From contig DNTA01000325.1 of the NCBI GenBank assembly GCA_003500135.1, positions 1-45,196 of the forward strand: DNA of 45,196 bases. The letters are read 5' to 3'. The DNA is from Cytophagales bacterium (GTDB lineage Bacteria > Bacteroidota > Bacteroidia > Cytophagales > Cyclobacteriaceae). The position numbers were made by a program, and so were the translations under genes. The notes under the pieces are model-generated. The model was not told where the DNA came from. It did no database searches and saw only the letters and a program-made list of their open reading frames with translations. Each line of letters opens with the position of its first letter. Within the stretch, counting starts at the first letter, position 1. Of this stretch, positions 7,640 through 16,677 are shown piece after piece.

Positions 7640-9556
7640 TTATTTCACCATAACGGGTTGAAGCATCGACTCGACGGCCAACTGAATGCCTCCCGGATGA
7701 TAGCCACATTCGGTATGAAGTTCTATTTGCTCACCATGCTCAATAATTTCATCAGGAATCCCCAGTCTTTTCACCTGTGCCTGGTAATGGTGGTCGGCCA
7801 TAAATTCAAGAACTGCACTTCCAAAACCTCCCTGCAAACATCCATCTTCAACGGTGATCACTTTTTTATACTTTTGAAAAACTTCGTGTAATAGTTCTTC
7901 ATCCAGCGGTTTTACAAATCGCATATCGTAATGGCCTACTTCGATACCTTCTTCCGAAAGTTTGGCAGCAGCTTCTACGGCATAATTTCCTATGTGGCCC
8001 ACCGTAAGTATGGCCAGCTCTTCTCCCTCTTTTAAGCAACGCCCTTTCCCGATCTCAATTTCTTCGAATGGTGTTTTCCAGTTTGGCATTACTCCCTGGC
8101 CGCGTGGATAACGAATGGTAAATGGACCATTTTCCTTTAATTGAGCAGTGTACATCAAATTTCTCAATTCCTGCTCATTCATGGGCGCCGATACGATCAT
8201 GTTAGGTATGCAACGCATGTATGCCAGATCATAAGCACCATGATGGGTTGGACCATCAGCACCGGCTACACCGGCTCGATCGAGACAAAATATGACATTC
8301 AGGTTTTGAATGCATACATCATGTACCACCTGATCGTATGCCCGCTGCATAAAAGTGGAGTATATATTACAATATGGTATCAGGCCCTGAGTAGCTAAGC
8401 CGGCAGAAAATGTTACTGCGTGCTGTTCGGCTATTCCCACGTCAAAAGCCCTGTCTGGTAACGCCTTCATCATAATATTCATACTAGAACCCGAAGGCAT
8501 GGCAGGTGTTACCCCCATTATTTTTTCATTTTTTTCCGCAAGTTCAACTATTGTGCTGCCAAAAACCTGCTGATATTTAGGTGGTTGGGGTGTATCTACC
8601 ACTTTCTTTCTTATTTCACCGGTAAGTTTGTCAAACTTTCCGGGAGCATGCCATTTGGTTTGATCTATCTCCGCAGGTCCAAAACCTTTGCCTTTCGTGG
8701 TAACACAATGTAGTATTTTCGGACCCGGAATATCTTTCAGATCATTCAGAACATGTACCAAATGATCTACATCGTGCCCGTCTATTGGACCAAAATAGCG
8801 CAGGTTGAGCGATTCAAAAAGGTTACTGTGCTTAAGCAGTAAAGATTTCAGGCTATTTTCTATTTTGGAAACAATTTCCTGGGCGTGTGTTCCGAACTTG
8901 CTGATCTTGCCCAAAACATTCCATACTTCGTCTTTAATTTTGTTGTAAGTATGTGAGGTGGTGATATCTGTGAGATAATCTTTGAGGGCCCCTACGTTCG
9001 GATCGATAGACATACAATTATCATTCAGGATAATTAAAAGGTTGCTATTCGATATGCCGGCATGGTTCATAGCTTCAAATGCCATTCCGCCGGTCATAGC
9101 GCCATCACCTATTACGGCAATATGCTGTCTTTCCTCTTCTTTTTTATATTTAGAGGCCACAGCCATACCTAGGGCAGCTGATATAGATGTTGATGAATGC
9201 CCAACCCCGAAAGCATCATAAGGGCTTTCTTTTCTCTTGGGAAAACCAGAAAGTCCTTTATAAACCCTGTTGGTATGAAATTGCTCACGTCTCCCGGTAA
9301 TAATCTTGTGCCCGTAAGCCTGGTGCCCTACATCCCAAACGATCTGATCATTGGGTGCATTGAACACATAATGCAGCGCCACGGTAAGCTCAACTACCCC
9401 CAGGCTGGCGCCAAAATGACCTCCATAAATCGATACTACATCAATTATGTATTGCCGCAATTCACTCGAAAGCTGAACCAATTGATCCTGATTGAGTTTT
9501 TTCAAATCGTCAGGCGAGTCGATTTGAGCGAGTAGCTTACCTGGTTCGATGAGCAT
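7640..9556 (-). CDS. dxs: 1-deoxy-D-xylulose-5-phosphate synthase
   Basis: Thiamine-diphosphate enzyme joining pyruvate and glyceraldehyde 3-phosphate. It is the first step of the MEP isoprenoid pathway and also supplies DXP to PdxJ and thiamine synthesis. Visible signatures are WDVGHQAYGHKIITGR, the ThDP/Mg site GDGAMTGG...NDN, the transketolase pyrimidine domain with DVGIAEQHAVTF and DRAGVAGADGPTHHG, and the C-terminal domain with VEDGCLQGGFGSA. I start at the ATG 9554-9556 (638 aa), leading with MLIEPG; a TTG three codons upstream is in frame but less likely. The alpha/beta hydrolase follows after ten bases. Confidence 0.97.
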   Translation of the reverse strand: MLIEPGKLLAQIDSPDDLKKLNQDQLVQLSSELRQYIIDVVSIYGGHFGASLGVVELTVALHYVFNAPNDQIVWDVGHQAYGHKIITGRREQFHTNRVYKGLSGFPKRKESPYDAFGVGHSSTSISAALGMAVASKYKKEEERQHIAVIGDGAMTGGMAFEAMNHAGISNSNLLIILNDNCMSIDPNVGALKDYLTDITTSHTYNKIKDEVWNVLGKISKFGTHAQEIVSKIENSLKSLLLKHSNLFESLNLRYFGPIDGHDVDHLVHVLNDLKDIPGPKILHCVTTKGKGFGPAEIDQTKWHAPGKFDKLTGEIRKKVVDTPQPPKYQQVFGSTIVELAEKNEKIMGVTPAMPSGSSMNIMMKALPDRAFDVGIAEQHAVTFSAGLATQGLIPYCNIYSTFMQRAYDQVVHDVCIQNLNVIFCLDRAGVAGADGPTHHGAYDLAYMRCIPNMIVSAPMNEQELRNLMYTAQLKENGPFTIRYPRGQGVMPNWKTPFEEIEIGKGRCLKEGEELAILTVGHIGNYAVEAAAKLSEEGIEVGHYDMRFVKPLDEELLHEVFQKYKKVITVEDGCLQGGFGSAVLEFMADHHYQAQVKRLGIPDEIIEHGEQIELHTECGYHPGGIQLAVESMLQPVMVK

Positions 9557-9704
9557 TTTAATCAATTTTTTTAGTGATGCTTCTTCAACAACAGAAAAAT
9601 ATCAAATGTTTCAGAATTGTGTATTGAAGTTTGCCAAAATATTAATTGCGGTAGCAAAAATACATTTTTTTTAGGAAGGCTTCCTGTTTCTTTGCGATTA
9701 ATAA

Positions 9705-9712
9705 TATCTTTG
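9705..9712 (+). promoter_or_regulatory. Putative Bacteroidota -7 element upstream of scpA
   Basis: TATCTTTG matches the TAnnTTTG consensus and lies 20 bp before the GTG start of scpA. I see no convincing TTG -33 element at the usual 17-23 bp spacing, so only the -7 is called. Confidence 0.4.
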
Positions 9713-9731
9713 AACCCTTGCTGCAAACCTT

Positions 9732-10520
9732 GTGGCTAAAAAGCATGGTGAATCACGTAAATGGATTTCATTGAGTTTCGAAATTAAACTACCGCTTTTT
9801 GAAGGACCTTTTGACCTTCTACTCTTTTTTATTGAAAGAGATGAGCTCGATATATACGATATACCCATTTCCAAAATCACGGAAGATTTTCTGGAGTACC
9901 TGCATCATCTGGAACGAATGAACATTGAAGTGGCTAGCGAGTTTATCCTCGTAGCGGCCAAATTAATGCGTATTAAAGCCAAAATGTTATTGCCCAGGCC
10001 TCAATTGGATGAAGAAGGAAATGAGATTGACCCTAGAGAAGAGCTGGTAAGGCACTTATTGGAATACAAGCGTTATAAATCTGTTATTGGTGAGTTGTCA
10101 GACATGGAATCAACTATGATTGACAAAGTAAAACGAGGTAATGTAGTAAAAGAAATACGAAAACTTTCTGAATTGGTCAATGTTGAAAGTGAGCTCCAGC
10201 ACGTAGATCTTTACAAGTTGTTACAAGTATACCAAAAGGTGGTGCAGCGGTATGAAATAGAAAAGAATAAACCAACCCATACCGTACAGCAATATCCATA
10301 CACAATAGAAGGCCAGAAAGGTTTTATACTGGAAAAAATAGGAAGAAAAGGAAAAGTGGCGTTTTCAAGTATCATAGAGTTCAATCCCGAAAAAATTGCT
10401 GTGATCCATAATTTTCTTGCAATACTGGAATTGCTTCAACTTGGTTTCATTTCACTACATCTGGGCGAGGGCTTCAATAATTTCTGGATAGAAAACCTGG
10501 ACAAAGAACTGGTGAATTAA
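9732..10520 (+). CDS. scpA: Segregation and condensation protein A
   Basis: ScpA kleisin subunit (up to 262 aa) of the Smc-ScpAB condensin complex, which organises the chromosome during segregation. The N-terminal domain has the strong family signature FEIKLPLFEGPFDLLLFFIERDE... continuing through DIYDIPIS, then SEFILVAAKLMRIKAKMLLP. The C-terminal winged-helix region ends near FISLHLGEGFNNFWI. The start is uncertain: GTG at 9732 gives a 13-residue basic lead, while TTG at 9771 gives the more typical N-terminus. ScpB is not adjacent. The TAA stop shares its last A with the ATG of the next gene. Confidence 0.93.
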   Translation: MAKKHGESRKWISLSFEIKLPLFEGPFDLLLFFIERDELDIYDIPISKITEDFLEYLHHLERMNIEVASEFILVAAKLMRIKAKMLLPRPQLDEEGNEIDPREELVRHLLEYKRYKSVIGELSDMESTMIDKVKRGNVVKEIRKLSELVNVESELQHVDLYKLLQVYQKVVQRYEIEKNKPTHTVQQYPYTIEGQKGFILEKIGRKGKVAFSSIIEFNPEKIAVIHNFLAILELLQLGFISLHLGEGFNNFWIENLDKELVN

Positions 10521-11596
10521 TGGATCTCGACGCTAAAAAAATCTTTAAAACCCTCAATCCAAACAAAGTATGGTTGCCGGTGATCATCGGGCTGGGTATT
10601 GTCATATATATGTTTGCCCAGGACGAAAACTACACTCCTGACAAAATACGGCTGATCACCGAAGCAACCTGGTGGCCCATAGCGCTGGCTCTTTTCGTAT
10701 TGGTTGCCCGCGATGTAGGTTATGTGACCCGTATCAGGGCTATTACCAATCAGGAGCTAAGCTGGACAAGCAGCATTTATGTAATTCTGCTTTGGGAGTT
10801 TGCTTCGGCAGTCACACCATCGGTAGTGGGAGGCACGGCTGTTGCCGTGTTTATACTTTGGAAAGAAGGACTAAAGCTTGGAAAAGCATTGGCCTTCGTA
10901 ATGGTGACAGCCATATTTGACAATCTGTTTTTTGTGGTAGCAGCGCCATTTGCCCTTCTGTTTGGAGGGAACGAGATCTTTCCGGTCATTGAAGCAAGCG
11001 CCTACTTCAAAAAGAGCCTTCCCGGCCTTTTTTATACCAGCTATGGATTGATTACACTCTACACCTTCTTTATGGCATTTGCCGTGTTCATTAATCCCCG
11101 GTTGTTCAAGTGGTTTTTAATTAAAATCACCTCTTTGCCGTTTTTACGAAGATGGAGGTACGATGCCTACGAAAGAGGTAATGAAATTTTATGGGCCTCC
11201 GAACAACTACGTGGTAAGAAACCAATGTACTGGGTTAGGATTTCCCTGTTGACCATTTTTATTTGGTCATCGCGCTATCTTTTGGTGAATTGCCTTGCAG
11301 ATGCTTTTGTCGACCTCAATTTGTTTCAACACATATTGATTTTTGGCAGGCATATTATTCTTTGGATTGTAATGTTGATTTCACCCACTCCTGGTAGTAG
11401 CGGTACGGCAGAATACTTCTTCCCGGTGTTCTTTGGTTCGTTTTTAAATGATTACGTGATAGGCACTGTTATCATCTGGCGATTAGCGACCTATTACTTA
11501 TATCTCTTGTTGGGGGTGGTTTTCCTTCCGCGCTGGGTGCGACGGGTATTTTTTAAAAAACAAAAGAAAAGTGGAGAGGAAAAAGAAGCCAACTAA
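10520..11596 (+). CDS. Lysylphosphatidylglycerol synthase TM-region/UPF0104-like membrane protein
   Basis: Polytopic membrane protein (358 aa) with about eight hydrophobic segments, resembling the UPF0104/YbhN family and the flippase-like half of MprF. Characteristic stretches are EFASAVTPSVVGGTAVAVFILWKEG, FDNLFF, and the C-terminal SPTPGSSGTAEYFF. These conserved TPS.VGG and PGS.GTAE loops are the family hallmark. The tail is short and very basic (KKQKKSGEEKEAN). Lipid flipping is the family inference; the substrate is unknown. Its ATG overlaps the scpA stop codon (TAATG), so translation is coupled. Confidence 0.85.
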   Translation: MDLDAKKIFKTLNPNKVWLPVIIGLGIVIYMFAQDENYTPDKIRLITEATWWPIALALFVLVARDVGYVTRIRAITNQELSWTSSIYVILLWEFASAVTPSVVGGTAVAVFILWKEGLKLGKALAFVMVTAIFDNLFFVVAAPFALLFGGNEIFPVIEASAYFKKSLPGLFYTSYGLITLYTFFMAFAVFINPRLFKWFLIKITSLPFLRRWRYDAYERGNEILWASEQLRGKKPMYWVRISLLTIFIWSSRYLLVNCLADAFVDLNLFQHILIFGRHIILWIVMLISPTPGSSGTAEYFFPVFFGSFLNDYVIGTVIIWRLATYYLYLLLGVVFLPRWVRRVFFKKQKKSGEEKEAN

Positions 11597-11611
11597 ACAG
11601 CCGGCTTCTTT
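11582..11611. terminator. Bidirectional intrinsic terminator overlapping an ORF end
   Basis: AAAGAAGCC pairs with GGCTTCTTT around a 12-base loop. The left arm covers the last codons before the stop of the membrane protein (TAA 11594-11596), and the right arm lies just before the convergent ndk stop at 11620. A-rich and T-rich flanks allow use from both strands. Confidence 0.7.
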
Positions 11612-11619
11612 ACAATGAA

Positions 11620-12039
11620 TCAATACTTTTCTATTCCGGAAAAGAAAAAGTCGCTCTCAATTTTTGCATTGGCATCGCTATCACTTCCATGAACAGCGTT
11701 TTCCTGGATAGACCTGGCATATAGCTTTCTGATGGTACCTTCCTCTGCTTTTTGGGGATCGGTAGCGCCAATTAGTTTTCTGAAATCATTTACTGCATTG
11801 TCTTTCTTTAGCCTCAGCGCAATAATCGGCCCTGACGACATATAGTCGCACAAATCGGTATAGAAAGGGCGATCAGCATGTACCGCATAGAACTGACCGG
11901 CCCTGAATTTGCTCAGTTTGGTCATTTTCATAGCGGATACTTTGAAGCCTGCCTCTTCGATCATTTTTAATATTGCCCCGGCATTGCCCTCTTTTACCGC
12001 CTCGGGTTTGATCATACTGAATGTAATGTCATTTGCCAT
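11620..12039 (-). CDS. ndk: Nucleoside-diphosphate kinase
   Basis: Phosphotransfer enzyme (139 aa) balancing NTP and dNTP pools. The N-terminal [10 protein letters not shown] is standard, and the phosphohistidine is His117 in NAVHGSDS. The active-site segments [10 protein letters not shown] and [12 protein letters not shown] are intact, and the length is normal for bacterial Ndk. A TAATTTTG -7-like box lies 27 bp upstream of the ATG. It is divergent from nrnA, as ndk and nrnA are often neighbours in Bacteroidota (recalled, not checked). Confidence 0.97.
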   Translation of the reverse strand: MANDITFSMIKPEAVKEGNAGAILKMIEEAGFKVSAMKMTKLSKFRAGQFYAVHADRPFYTDLCDYMSSGPIIALRLKKDNAVNDFRKLIGATDPQKAEEGTIRKLYARSIQENAVHGSDSDANAKIESDFFFSGIEKY

Positions 12040-12065
12040 GATTTGAAAAGTTAAGTGTTTGGCCG

Positions 12066-12073
12066 CAAAATTA
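12066..12073 (-). promoter_or_regulatory. Putative -7 element of ndk
   Basis: On the minus strand this reads TAATTTTG, a match to TAnnTTTG, 26 bp upstream of the ndk ATG. No clear -33 TTG was found at the expected spacing. Confidence 0.4.
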
Positions 12074-12232
12074 TAAGATTAAATGGCATTTGAAGGTGAA
12101 AAATACATATTTTGGGTTTGCAGATTCAAATTTGTTGATCTTCAAACTGTTAAGCCTGGCCAATTAACTTTAAAAATTAATACCGGGCCCCATAATTTGC
12201 CCGATTGAATTTTGAATTTGCACCCTTCAAAG

Positions 12233-12322
12233 ATGAAATGTCACCGGATTCCTATTTTGAGCGGGCTGCTTATTTTTGCTTTTGTTTTTCAATATTTTAT
12301 GTGCAGCTTTGCAACTTGTTAG
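12233..12322 (+). CDS. Possible 29-codon hydrophobic leader peptide
   Basis: Short ORF MKCHRIPILSGLLIFAFVFQ... ending in FATC and TAG, located 24 bp before the nrnA start in the otherwise empty 307 bp between ndk and nrnA. A basic N-terminus followed by one hydrophobic stretch and three cysteines gives it the look of a small membrane peptide or a signal-peptide remnant. A TGAATTTG box (near -7 consensus) lies about 20 bp upstream. It may equally be chance; no homologue is known to me. Confidence 0.25.
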   Translation: MKCHRIPILSGLLIFAFVFQYFMCSFATC

Positions 12323-12346
12323 ACGCATGTCCGTAGGGAAAGGTTT

Positions 12347-13390
12347 ATGCAAAACTTACAGCTTTTCAAAGAGCTACTGTCATCACCCAAGAAGATTGTA
12401 ATCACCACACACCACAAACCTGACGCAGACGCATTGGGTTCTTCACTGGGACTGGCAGGTTATCTGAAAAAGAAAGGTCACCAGGTATCGGTGATCACTC
12501 CTTCAGATTATCCTGATTTTCTTGCCTGGATGAAAGGCAATGAAGAGGTGATCAACTTTGAAAATGGGGAAAATAAAGATAAATCGGCAGAGCTGGTCAG
12601 TGGTGCAGATATGATTTTCTGCCTCGACTTTAATAACCTGTCCAGAATAAACGGTTTGGGTAAGATGGTTGAGGAAGCAAAATCCATTAAAGTGCTGATA
12701 GACCACCATCAGGAGCCGCAGCATTTTGCAGATTTTGAATACTGGAGCGCCGATGCTGCCGCCACTTGTGAGTTGGTTTTTGACCTTATTGTAGATTTGG
12801 GCGAATCTTATCTCATAGATGGCGACCTTGCCAATGCCCTTTACGCGGGCATCATGACAGACACAGGGCAGTTTAAGCATCCCAATACCACCAAAAATGT
12901 TCATCTGGTAACTGCACAACTGATTGACCTTGGCGCCGATACCGCCATGGTAGGAAAGCTCATTTACGATAATAACTCGCTGAACCGGCTTAAATTTACC
13001 GGTTTTGCGCTTAGCCAGCGGTTAAAAGTGCTCGAAAAATACAGAACGGCCTACATAGCACTTAGCGCCAAAGATTTAAGTGAATATCAAAGCCGTACAG
13101 GGGATACTGAGGGGCTCGTAAATATGGCCCTTTCCCTTAAAGGGATTGTTTTTGCCGCTTTGATCACTGAGAGGGAAGACGGCGTAAAGCTTTCACTGAG
13201 ATCCAAAGGCGATTTCTCGGTAAGCGCTTTTGCAAAAGAAAATTTTAACGGAGGAGGTCATGCAAATGCTTCAGGAGCTTCCTCTGATGATAATTTTGAA
13301 GATACCGTAAAAAAGTTTGAAGCATTGTTGCCACGATATGAGGCCGCGCTCAACGATAATCACCAAAAAGAAGTATTACAACAGACATGA
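12347..13390 (+). CDS. nrnA: DHH-family phosphoesterase (NrnA-like nanoRNase / pAp phosphatase)
   Basis: Cytosolic DHH/DHHA1 phosphoesterase (347 aa) expected to degrade 2-5-nt RNA to mononucleotides and to dephosphorylate 3'-phosphoadenosine 5'-phosphate. The first metal motif is THHKPDADALGSSLGL (about residues 21-36), the second is in FCLDFN, and the DHH triad is Asp119-His120-His121. Further on is AGIMTDTGQFKH, and the DHHA1 domain carries FNGGGHANASGAS. Length fits NrnA. Its TGA stop overlaps the ATG of the following FKBP lipoprotein gene (ATGA), so the two are translationally coupled. Confidence 0.93.
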   Translation: MQNLQLFKELLSSPKKIVITTHHKPDADALGSSLGLAGYLKKKGHQVSVITPSDYPDFLAWMKGNEEVINFENGENKDKSAELVSGADMIFCLDFNNLSRINGLGKMVEEAKSIKVLIDHHQEPQHFADFEYWSADAAATCELVFDLIVDLGESYLIDGDLANALYAGIMTDTGQFKHPNTTKNVHLVTAQLIDLGADTAMVGKLIYDNNSLNRLKFTGFALSQRLKVLEKYRTAYIALSAKDLSEYQSRTGDTEGLVNMALSLKGIVFAALITEREDGVKLSLRSKGDFSVSAFAKENFNGGGHANASGASSDDNFEDTVKKFEALLPRYEAALNDNHQKEVLQQT

Positions 13391-14262
13391 AAAAATTATT
13401 ATTTGCATTTATCGCATTGGCCTTTGTGTTCAATGCCTGTAACCAGAAAAAATTTGTAAAGTCAGAAGAGGGCTTTGAATATATGATGGTCGAAGATGAA
13501 GGCACTAAAGCCCCGACTGATGGCAATATGCTCATATATGACGTAGCCTATTACGATGAAAAAGATTCCCTGCTTTTTAGCTCTAAAGAAAAAGGGCAGC
13601 CGGTAATCGTAAAATATGGCGAGCAGCGATGGGATGAAAGCGGTCCGTTCTTCAAGGCCCTTAAGCTCCTTACCCCCGGCGACAGTGCCGTAATTAAAAT
13701 GGCTGCAACCGATTTTTACACCATGTCAATGCGGGCGCCACTGCCAGAGTCGATGACCACTACTTCTCCAATTTTTATACATCTGAGGTTTGAGGAAGAA
13801 ATGGACGAGGAAGGGTTCCAGGAATGGCAATTGGATAAGCAGCAAACCCAAAAGCAGGAAGAACTGAAGAAAATTGACGACTACCTGGCCGAAAATAATA
13901 TCGATGCTCAAATTGATGAAGCAAGCGGAATACGTTACGTAGTGACTGAAAAGGGTGAAGGCACACAACCCCAGGCCGGTGACTCAGTAGTGGTCAATTA
14001 TCGCGGTAAACTTCTCGATGGCACCCAATTCGATTCATCATTTGACAGAGAAGAGCCCTTTACCTTCCAATTGGGAATGGGCCGGGTAATTCCTGGATGG
14101 GACAAAGGTATACCGTTATATAACGTGGGCGGAAAAGGCACCATCTACATTCCTTCTACCATGGGCTATGGCCAGCGAGGCGCTGGTGGCGTTATACCTC
14201 CAAACAGCATTCTTGTGTTTGACATCGAATTACTTGATGTGATTGAAAGTAGCAATAATTGA
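13387..14262 (+). CDS. FKBP-type peptidyl-prolyl isomerase lipoprotein (GldI-like)
   Basis: Lipoprotein (291 aa) with a signal peptide and lipobox FNAC (Cys18). Residues about 45-135 resemble a degenerate FKBP domain, and residues about 190-288 form a canonical FKBP domain. The latter carries GDSVVVNYRGKLLDGTQFDSS, the VIPGWDKGI tryptophan region and YGQRGAGGVIPPNS. The role would be proline isomerisation and folding of exported proteins in the periplasm. The position after nrnA and ndk recalls the gldI locus of gliding flavobacteria, where GldI is an FKBP lipoprotein needed for gliding and type IX secretion. That parallel is inference. Confidence 0.88.
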   Translation: MKKLLFAFIALAFVFNACNQKKFVKSEEGFEYMMVEDEGTKAPTDGNMLIYDVAYYDEKDSLLFSSKEKGQPVIVKYGEQRWDESGPFFKALKLLTPGDSAVIKMAATDFYTMSMRAPLPESMTTTSPIFIHLRFEEEMDEEGFQEWQLDKQQTQKQEELKKIDDYLAENNIDAQIDEASGIRYVVTEKGEGTQPQAGDSVVVNYRGKLLDGTQFDSSFDREEPFTFQLGMGRVIPGWDKGIPLYNVGGKGTIYIPSTMGYGQRGAGGVIPPNSILVFDIELLDVIESSNN

Positions 14263-14264
14263 TA

Positions 14265-14774
14265 ATGAAAGGACTGTCAAAAATACTATTCTACGGAATG
14301 GCCGCAATGGTTGCGGCCGCTCTCTTTACTTCATGTTTTAATGAAGATGATCCGTACGATCCAAATAAGCAATTGGAAAAAGAAAACCGCATCATTGAAG
14401 GATTTCTGGTTGAAAATAATTTGAATTCCAATGTTTTAATTGATTCCCTTTACGACATGCGGATATTAATCCATAGTACTGAAAACTCTGCGAACAGACC
14501 CCTGACAGGTGATAATATTGTAACAGATTATATCTTGTATGATTTGGATTCGAATAAATACGATTCTAGCTACGATCGTAACGAACCATTAAGTTTTATA
14601 TATAATTCCAGTGGTGTAATTCTTGGATTTAATGTTGGTTTCCTTTACTTACAAGAAGGAGATTCTGCCACCTTTTTTGTACCCTCACCTTTGGCTTACG
14701 GGCCTAATCAACAAGGCAGTATTCCACCAAACACCACTTTAATCTTCAATGTGAAGTTCAAGTCGCTAAATTAA
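14265..14774 (+). CDS. FKBP-like lipoprotein, degenerate active site
   Basis: Second FKBP-like lipoprotein (169 aa) right behind the first. Signal peptide with lipobox LFTSC (Cys24). The single FKBP domain occupies roughly residues 75-168, with ending features PLAYGPNQQGSIPPNTTLIFNV. The usual VIPGW segment reads VILGFNVGF, so the ligand-pocket tryptophan is replaced by Phe, which suggests weak or no isomerase activity. A TTG two codons upstream is in frame, but the ATG at 14265 gives the cleaner signal peptide. It begins two bases after the stop of the preceding FKBP gene and reads as a tandem duplication product that diverged. Confidence 0.8.
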   Translation: MKGLSKILFYGMAAMVAAALFTSCFNEDDPYDPNKQLEKENRIIEGFLVENNLNSNVLIDSLYDMRILIHSTENSANRPLTGDNIVTDYILYDLDSNKYDSSYDRNEPLSFIYNSSGVILGFNVGFLYLQEGDSATFFVPSPLAYGPNQQGSIPPNTTLIFNVKFKSLN

Positions 14775-14780
14775 GTAGCC

Positions 14781-15362
14781 ATGAAGTTGTGCTTTGCGAC
14801 CAACAATACCCATAAAATAAAGGAAATTGAGCACAAACTCGAAGGGCTGGATATTGTGCTTTGCAGCTTGAAAGATATTGGCTGTACACAAGAGCTCCCC
14901 GAAAATCAAAAAACACTTGGCGGAAATTCCCTAGAAAAAGCGGAGTTTGTATATAATCAATTTGGCGTTGACTGTTTTGCAGATGACACCGGACTGGAAG
15001 TATTTGCCCTTGACGGCGAACCCGGGGTGTATTCTGCCCGTTATGCGGGCGACTCTAAGAACCCGGAAGCCAATATGGATCTATTGCTTCAAAATATGAA
15101 GGGTGTTAAGGATCGTAGAGCACAGTTCCGCACAGTGATCACGCTGATCATCAATGGCAAAAAAAAGCAGTTTGAGGGCGTAGTACACGGCCGTATTTTG
15201 GAAGAAAAAAGAGGGGGGCATGGATTCGGTTATGATCCCATATTTCAACCAAATCATTATGATGAAACTTTTGCACAAATGCCCCTTGTAGAAAAAAACA
15301 AGATAAGCCACCGGGCAATAGCGCTTGAAAAACTGGTCAACCAATTAAAATCTATCGCTTAA
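14781..15362 (+). CDS. rdgB: RdgB/HAM1 non-canonical purine NTP pyrophosphatase
   Basis: House-cleaning enzyme (193 aa) hydrolysing dITP, XTP and related nucleotides to monophosphates, preventing their incorporation into DNA. The hallmarks are the N-terminal CFATNNTHKIKEI, the catalytic FADDTGLEV, GVYSARYAG, and GGHGFGYDPIF followed by KNKISHRAIA. Length is normal. It lies six bases after the FKBP-like gene and one base before udk, inside the plus-strand run that begins with nrnA. Confidence 0.97.
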   Translation: MKLCFATNNTHKIKEIEHKLEGLDIVLCSLKDIGCTQELPENQKTLGGNSLEKAEFVYNQFGVDCFADDTGLEVFALDGEPGVYSARYAGDSKNPEANMDLLLQNMKGVKDRRAQFRTVITLIINGKKKQFEGVVHGRILEEKRGGHGFGYDPIFQPNHYDETFAQMPLVEKNKISHRAIALEKLVNQLKSIA

Positions 15363-15363
15363 G

Positions 15364-15987
15364 ATGCGAAAACCGTTAATGATTGGCATTACCGGTGGTA
15401 GCGGATCTGGAAAAACTACCGTTCTGAATGCAATCCGCAGCCAATTTAAGACCGGTGAAATAGTAGTGCTTTCACAGGACAATTATTATAAAGACCTTGA
15501 CCTGGTACCACTCGATAAGGAAGGAGCACATGATTTTGATGACCCTCTGGCCATTGATCATGAGGCATTTTACCGGGATATTCGAAAGTTAATGTCTGGC
15601 GAAACGGTCCGATTAAAAGAATACACCTTTAACAACCCTGAGGTTAAGCCACATGATCTAACATTCAGGCCGGCACCAATCATTATTGTAGAAGGGATAC
15701 TGATTTTCTATTTCGAAAAGATATGCGACCTGTTTGATATCAAAATATTCGTAGAGGCCAAAGAAAACATTAAAATATCGCGTCGTATAAAAAGGGACAA
15801 CCAGGAAAGGGGCTATGATCTCGACGACGTACTGTACCGGTATCAACACCATGTCACTCCAGTCTACGAAAAATTCATTAAGCCTTTTCGCGATAAGGCC
15901 GATCTGATCATTCCAAATAACAGCCGATACGACAAAGCTGTTGATATTATAGTAGCTTTTCTGCAACTTAGGCTTTATGGAAAATAA
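15364..15987 (+). CDS. udk: Uridine kinase
   Basis: P-loop kinase of pyrimidine salvage (207 aa) making UMP and CMP from nucleosides. The Walker A motif GITGGSGSGKTT spans residues 8-19. Also present are LSQDNYYKDL, the substrate stretch FDDPLAIDHEAF, PIIIVEGILIF (Walker B-like) and IKISRRIKRDNQERGYDLD in the lid. It starts one base after the rdgB stop, and its last 11 bases overlap the next ORF in another frame. Confidence 0.96.
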   Translation: MRKPLMIGITGGSGSGKTTVLNAIRSQFKTGEIVVLSQDNYYKDLDLVPLDKEGAHDFDDPLAIDHEAFYRDIRKLMSGETVRLKEYTFNNPEVKPHDLTFRPAPIIIVEGILIFYFEKICDLFDIKIFVEAKENIKISRRIKRDNQERGYDLDDVLYRYQHHVTPVYEKFIKPFRDKADLIIPNNSRYDKAVDIIVAFLQLRLYGK

Positions 15988-16663
15988 ATTTGCCGTTATT
16001 GGTTTGGGCCAGTTTGGCACATCCATAGCGCTTACCCTGGCCGAAAAAGGCGCCGAAGTAATGGCCATCGATCGCAATTATGATAAAATAGAGCGAATCA
16101 AAAACCAGGTGGCTTACGCCGTGGCCATGGACGCATCGAACACCGCTGCCCTGAAGGACCAGAAAATAGAAGAAATGGACGCCGTGGTAGTGGCAATAGG
16201 AGAAGATTTTGAAGGGTTGATTCTCACTACCGTAGGTCTGCAGGAGCTGAAAATCAAAAATATCATTGCCCGTAGCATGTCGGAGCGGCAAACTCAAATT
16301 TTAAAAAAACTGGGCATCCAACGCATTTTTAACCCGGAAGAAAGCGTGGGTAAGGATGTAGCCAATATGCTGTTAGAACCCGATATACTGGCATCGATTG
16401 AATTGGATGAAGGCCACGAAATCGTGGAAATCCAGGCGCCCGGAGATGCTGTGGGAAAAACGATTTCCGAAATTAAGTTCCGTGAAAAATATGGGCTCAA
16501 TGTAATTACGATCAGGAAAAACTCGGTAAATGAGGAAGGTAATATCCTGGATAGCCAAATCATTGGCGTGCCCAAGCCGGATACAAAATTTGACAAACAC
16601 GACACTATATTTTTAATCGGTAAAAAGAAAGATATAGCCAAATTCAATGAGCTCTTAAACTAA
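15977..16663 (+). CDS. TrkA/KtrA-type potassium channel regulatory subunit
   Basis: Soluble RCK regulator (228 aa) that gates a Trk/Ktr K+ transporter in response to nucleotides. The N-terminal Rossmann fold has GLGQFGTSIA and an acidic AIDRN at the end of the second strand, for NAD(H) or ATP. The C-terminal RCK_C domain (about residues 140-228) carries VEIQAPGDAVGKTISEI. There is no membrane segment, so a TrkH/KtrB partner is needed; it is not in this window. It overlaps udk by 11 bases and closes the nrnA-led gene run. Confidence 0.9.
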   Translation: MENKFAVIGLGQFGTSIALTLAEKGAEVMAIDRNYDKIERIKNQVAYAVAMDASNTAALKDQKIEEMDAVVVAIGEDFEGLILTTVGLQELKIKNIIARSMSERQTQILKKLGIQRIFNPEESVGKDVANMLLEPDILASIELDEGHEIVEIQAPGDAVGKTISEIKFREKYGLNVITIRKNSVNEEGNILDSQIIGVPKPDTKFDKHDTIFLIGKKKDIAKFNELLN

Positions 16664-16677
16664 ATTTCTTTTCTCCG

